Part shown: one piece after another, positions 29,347 to 32,384 of the stretch
How positions within the stretch are numbered: position 1 is the first letter of the stretch
How the letters are laid out: the number at the start of each line of letters is the position of its first letter
Assembly (NCBI GenBank): GCA_910579535.1
Contig: CAJTUR010000020.1
Coordinates: 1 to 32,384, forward strand
Direction: 5' to 3'
Length of the DNA stretch: 32,384 bases
From: an uncultured Bacilli bacterium
Lineage (GTDB): Bacteria; Bacillota_I; Bacilli_A; RF39; UBA660
Program-made: the position numbers and the translations under genes
Notes under the pieces: generated by a model
The model's input: only the letters and a program-made list of their open reading frames with translations
Databases searched by the model: none
Told to the model about the DNA's origin: nothing

Positions 29347-31503
29347 TTAAAGAGCAATTTCAATATCTAAATCATGATTATATTTTTGAATAATTGCTTT
29401 TAAGTTACGGAGCCCGTATTTATCGCAATCTGCTTCATTTTTTATTTTCTCAAAGTTTACTTTCTTATTTGTCAAATGAGTATCAACATATCTTTTTAAA
29501 ACGTCTTCTCTTAAATTTTCATAGGTAACGATGTCCGTAAATCGTCCTAAGAATTCTTTACTAAAATTTTCAACTAAATTGTTGTTTTCTGTATTAGTAA
29601 ATCCAACGTATTTGTGATTGGTTACATTGCTTGTCATAAAAATCATGGCATGAGAAAAGTCTATTTTTTCATTGTTGGCATTAGTTATAAAACCCTCATC
29701 TAATATTTGAAGAAAAAGGTTTAGAACGCTTGGGTGAGCCTTTTCAATTTCATCGACCAAGATCACTGAATAAGGATTATCTAAAACACTTCTGAATAAG
29801 TATTTATCATTATATCCCACAAATCCAGCACTGACTCCGATCAACTTATTCACTGCACCTTCTAAATTGTATTCGCTCATATCAAGACGAATAAAGTTAC
29901 TTTTTTTAATGCTTTTAGCTACGGTTTTAACGGTTTCTGTTTTTCCGACTCCACTAGGACCCGCTAATAATATTGCTAATGGTTTTTCTTCACCACACAG
30001 CTTAATCCATATATTTTTAAGTATTTTGTTTAACGCTTTTTCTTGGCCAAAGATCTTTGTCTCTAAATTGTTTTTTATTAAAGAAAAGATTTCTTTTTTG
30101 TTTTCCAGTAATGGAATATTCGATTTTTGTTCTAAGGTTTCAATAATATCTTGATAGGTTATTTGACTTGCATTATGTACCATCGTCGCTTGGATTTCTT
30201 GCTTTTTTTGATTTTCTTTTTCTTTACAAAGCGTTGCTTGTTCGTAATCGTCTTGATATATAAATTCTTTTTTTTGCTTTTTTATTTCTTCTAATTCTTG
30301 ATTTAACTGGTCTAATTTTTCAAAATGAATATTTTTTACTTTTTTACTTGCACAGATCATATCTAATAAATCGATGGATTTATCAGGATTACTTTTATTT
30401 TTTATGTATTTATCAGCTAACTCAACAATATCTTCTATGTTTTCGTTTGATATAGTTAAATGATGATGATTTTCATACTCTTTTTTGATTTTCTTTAAGA
30501 TATTTTTTGTTTTTTCTAAAGAAGGTTCTTCAACTTGGATGAGATAAAATCGTCTTTCTAATGCTTTATCTTTATAAATACTCTTATAGTATTCATCAGT
30601 TGTAGTGGCTCCAATACATTTAATATCTCCTCTTGCTAAATAAGGTTTTAATATATCAGCGGCATTGATTGCTCCTTCCGCTCCTCCAGCATTAATCATA
30701 GTATGAATTTCATCAATAAACAGAATAATATTTTTATTCTCTTTAACTTCTTTTATTATTTTATTTAATCTTTCTTCAAATTCTCCTCGGTATTTTGTAC
30801 CAGCTACTAAAGCTCCCATTTCTAACATAACAATGGTTTTGTTTTCTAATTCAGCAGGAACAATATTATTATTGATTCTTCTTGCTAATTCTTCTACAAT
30901 CGCGGTTTTGCCAACACCTGCTTTACCAATAAGAAGAGGATTACTTTTTTTCTTACGAAGTAGAGCCTCAATAACTAGGGCAATTTCTTCTTCTCTTCCG
31001 ACTACATGCTCGAAGTTTGAAACGTTTTTATTTAGGTTGTTTCCTATTTCCATCAGTTCTAATTTATTTTTTGCATTTTTTACTAAGCTCATTTTAAATT
31101 CTTCATACAAGGAATCTAAATCAATATCTAATCCAATCATGATTCGTATAGCAATGCCTTCTCCCTCTTCTAAAAGAGCTAAAAATAAATGTCTTTCTGT
31201 GACCTCCCCATTATTATTATCAATCGCATCTTCTGTAGCGGTTTCAATGATTCTTCTTAATAATGGTGTATATAAATTTAATTCACTTTCTTTACTTGAT
31301 TCTCCTACTATACTCACTAATTCATTCTTAAATATTTCAAAAGTCAAATCATAAATTTTTAATTTTTTACTTACCTCATTCTCATATTTTAAAAGTGCAA
31401 GCATTAGATGTTCTGTTCCGACGTAAGGGTGTTTTAAATTTTTACGAAAGTTTTCAGCTTCTTTAAAAATTTCAGCTATTTGTAATCCATAATTATCAAA
31501 CAT
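29347..31503 (-). CDS. clpC: ClpC-type AAA+ unfoldase of the ClpCP protease
   Basis: 718 residues, shorter than B. subtilis ClpC (810). Clp N-domain (1 to about 145), first AAA+ module with Walker A GKAGVGKT (193-200) and Walker B LFIDEIH (261-267), a coiled middle region with a UVR-like motif (about 405-435, QDDYEQATLCKEKE), and a second AAA+ module with Walker A GPSGVGKT (515-522), Walker B ILVDEIEKAH (581-590) and sensor MTSNV (623-627). KYVGFTN (631-637) carries the VGF tripeptide used to dock on ClpP, so it should work with ClpP to degrade proteins. The C-terminal small domain is shortened. No ctsR, mcsA or mcsB is adjacent and no CtsR operator was found upstream. GGAGG precedes the ATG. 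Confidence 0.92.
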   Translation of the reverse strand: MFDNYGLQIAEIFKEAENFRKNLKHPYVGTEHLMLALLKYENEVSKKLKIYDLTFEIFKNELVSIVGESSKESELNLYTPLLRRIIETATEDAIDNNNGEVTERHLFLALLEEGEGIAIRIMIGLDIDLDSLYEEFKMSLVKNAKNKLELMEIGNNLNKNVSNFEHVVGREEEIALVIEALLRKKKSNPLLIGKAGVGKTAIVEELARRINNNIVPAELENKTIVMLEMGALVAGTKYRGEFEERLNKIIKEVKENKNIILFIDEIHTMINAGGAEGAINAADILKPYLARGDIKCIGATTTDEYYKSIYKDKALERRFYLIQVEEPSLEKTKNILKKIKKEYENHHHLTISNENIEDIVELADKYIKNKSNPDKSIDLLDMICASKKVKNIHFEKLDQLNQELEEIKKQKKEFIYQDDYEQATLCKEKENQKKQEIQATMVHNASQITYQDIIETLEQKSNIPLLENKKEIFSLIKNNLETKIFGQEKALNKILKNIWIKLCGEEKPLAILLAGPSGVGKTETVKTVAKSIKKSNFIRLDMSEYNLEGAVNKLIGVSAGFVGYNDKYLFRSVLDNPYSVILVDEIEKAHPSVLNLFLQILDEGFITNANNEKIDFSHAMIFMTSNVTNHKYVGFTNTENNNLVENFSKEFLGRFTDIVTYENLREDVLKRYVDTHLTNKKVNFEKIKNEADCDKYGLRNLKAIIQKYNHDLDIEIAL

Positions 31504-31818
31504 AATATCCTCCTTTTACATTCTATGTCTATACTGTTTATTTTATAAGATTTTTATTCAAACGAATAGGTTTATTTTTTAATCTTTTATGCTATAAATT
31601 GTAATAAAATTTCCTTTCCATGCTTCGAATGATAACATAATAAAAAAAAGATTACAAATGGCAAATTTTGGTAATTTTTTTTATAAATTTAAAAAAATTG
31701 TTTTAAAATTGTTGATAGTTATTTTTAAATTGAATTATTGCAATCCTAAATCGCATAATACAACTACCTTGAATCAATGTTTATATTTGATATGAGAAAA
31801 TTATCTTGGTGATATCCT
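31504..31818. other. AT-rich divergent intergenic region
   Basis: 315 bases between clpC (leftward) and the XRE gene (rightward). It has the clpC ribosome binding site (GGAGG near 31509-31513) and several A/T runs. I see no CIRCE element, no CtsR heptad repeat and no convincing pair of -35/-10 boxes, though the composition hides weak sites. It presumably holds both promoters and the XRE operator. Confidence 0.5.
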
Positions 31819-32292
31819 TTGATTAATATAGGAGAACGTATTCGATTTATTAGAGAAACTTATGATTTAACTCAAAATGATTTAGCGCTTATTTTAAAAA
31901 TAAATAAAACATCTATTTCCCATATTGAACGGAACGATCGAATTATTCCAATTGAGCATTTGATTACTTTTAGTGATTATTTAAATTTATCCATTGATTA
32001 TATTCTTGGATTAACTGAAATTAAGAATTATAAAGATCAAATTTCTGGCATTCATTTGAATAAAATGGCCGAAAGTATAAAAGAGATTTGTCAAAGTAAT
32101 CATTTAACAAATTTAGCTTTAGCAACTATTATTCATTCTTGTGAATCAAATATAAGAAATTATAAAAATGGAAAGTATTTAATTTTAACCACTTTTCTTT
32201 TAGAACTTAATGCAAAGTATAATTATTCTATTGATTGGATTTTAGGAAAAACTACTCATAAATATGTTACAAAAAAATTAGCTCATGTCTAA
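31819..32292 (+). CDS. tandem-HTH XRE-family transcription regulator
   Basis: 157 residues starting with TTG at 31819 (GGTGAT upstream as ribosome binding site). Two helix-turn-helix units of the Cro/C1 type: the first (about 4-63) is canonical (IGERIRFIRETYDLTQNDLA, then NKTSISHIERNDR, LSIDYILGLTE); the second (about 80-143) is a diverged copy (MAESIKEICQSNHLTNLALA, then ESNIRNYKNGK, YSIDWILGKTT). The repeated SIDYILG/SIDWILG shows internal duplication. No sensor or membrane part is seen. It is divergent from clpC with a 315-bp gap, so clpC is one possible target. The terminator overlaps its stop codon. Confidence 0.85.
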   Translation: MINIGERIRFIRETYDLTQNDLALILKINKTSISHIERNDRIIPIEHLITFSDYLNLSIDYILGLTEIKNYKDQISGIHLNKMAESIKEICQSNHLTNLALATIIHSCESNIRNYKNGKYLILTTFLLELNAKYNYSIDWILGKTTHKYVTKKLAHV

Positions 32293-32300
32293 TTTTTTTT
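32271..32300 (+). terminator. terminator of the XRE gene containing its stop codon
   Basis: AAAAAATTAG (32271-32280) pairs with CTAATTTTTT (32289-32298) around a 7-nt loop, continued by T. The TAA stop (32290-32292) is in the downstream arm. Confidence 0.8.
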
Positions 32301-32308
32301 ATAAAAAA

Positions 32309-32328
32309 AATTAGCTTTTAAACTAATT
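32309..32328. repeat. second AATTAG/CTAATT hairpin
   Basis: AATTAG (32309-32314) and CTAATT (32323-32328) repeat the stem of the preceding terminator. On the minus strand it is followed by eight T, so it could end transcription arriving from the right. Confidence 0.5.
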
Positions 32329-32384
32329 CGGCTCTAGATAATTTAGTGGGGACTTAAAATTAAAGATTTCTAAGTAAATAAAAG

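Noticed and set aside
29867..31354. Plus-strand open frames opposite clpC, one of 173 codons
   Set aside because: Antisense to intact AAA+ motifs, no ribosome binding site, serine/leucine-rich shadow translation.

Overview
The window is very AT-rich, uses the standard bacterial code with TGA as a stop (for example the spoIIID stop at 13244-13246), has strong AGGAGG-type ribosome binding sites and short intergenic gaps. The gene content (SpoIID/SpoIIQ/SpoIIID, a long-form HPF, DUF1146, WXG100 proteins, an agr system, ClpC, Lgt-TrxB) points to a low-GC Bacillota, probably a host-associated member of the Bacilli with a small genome (RF39-like or Erysipelotrichales-like). The exact lineage is inference. 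Nearly every gene is on the minus strand. The exceptions are agrB, agrD and a terminal XRE regulator. No rRNA, tRNA, CRISPR array or insertion sequence was found.

Layout. 96-4105: asparagine synthetase and the Tex RNA-binding protein. 4158-5501: surface/secretion proteins, namely a TasA/camelysin-like protein and a two-gene WXG100-type operon. 5615-8004: a HerA/DUF87 ATPase and ribosome hibernation factor HPF. 8056-9204: a large surface-type protein with a broken 5' end, containing a run of ten G and a second frame break at a UUUUUUA heptamer. This is the most unusual locus here. 9311-9523: a cold-shock protein. 9790-12566: a complete agr-type quorum-sensing module, with agrB-agrD on the plus strand converging on agrA-agrC on the minus strand. 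agrD is a 39-codon gene whose predicted signal region has no cysteine.

12637-16738 is a tightly packed run: degenerate ATP-grasp protein, rpiB, DUF1146 protein, spoIID, spoIIQ-like, spoIIID, and a 200-residue protein. That last protein occupies the usual position of mbl/mreB and looks like a strongly eroded actin-fold relative. 16782-16997 is rpmE with a structured leader. 17247-21834 is uvrA-lgt-trxB. 21928-23146 holds a small unknown protein and a short-chain dehydrogenase. 23305-25484 is a four-gene cell-envelope operon of unknown role (two membrane proteins, a zinc-ribbon protein, a two-repeat lipoprotein) behind a strong promoter. 25581-26252 is a YugP-type membrane metallopeptidase. 26296-29138 is gltX-cysS, where the GltX lacks any recognisable KMSKS-type motif. 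29347-31503 is clpC, divergent from a tandem-HTH XRE regulator at 31819-32292.

A recurring feature is extreme compaction at 3' ends. The stop codons of hpf, csp, rpmE, trxB and the XRE gene lie inside their own terminator hairpins, and agrC ends inside the agrD terminator. The best candidates for something undescribed are the poly-G surface-protein locus, the cysteine-free autoinducer, the split-signal WXG100 pair, the mbl-position protein, and the GltX without its ATP-site signature.
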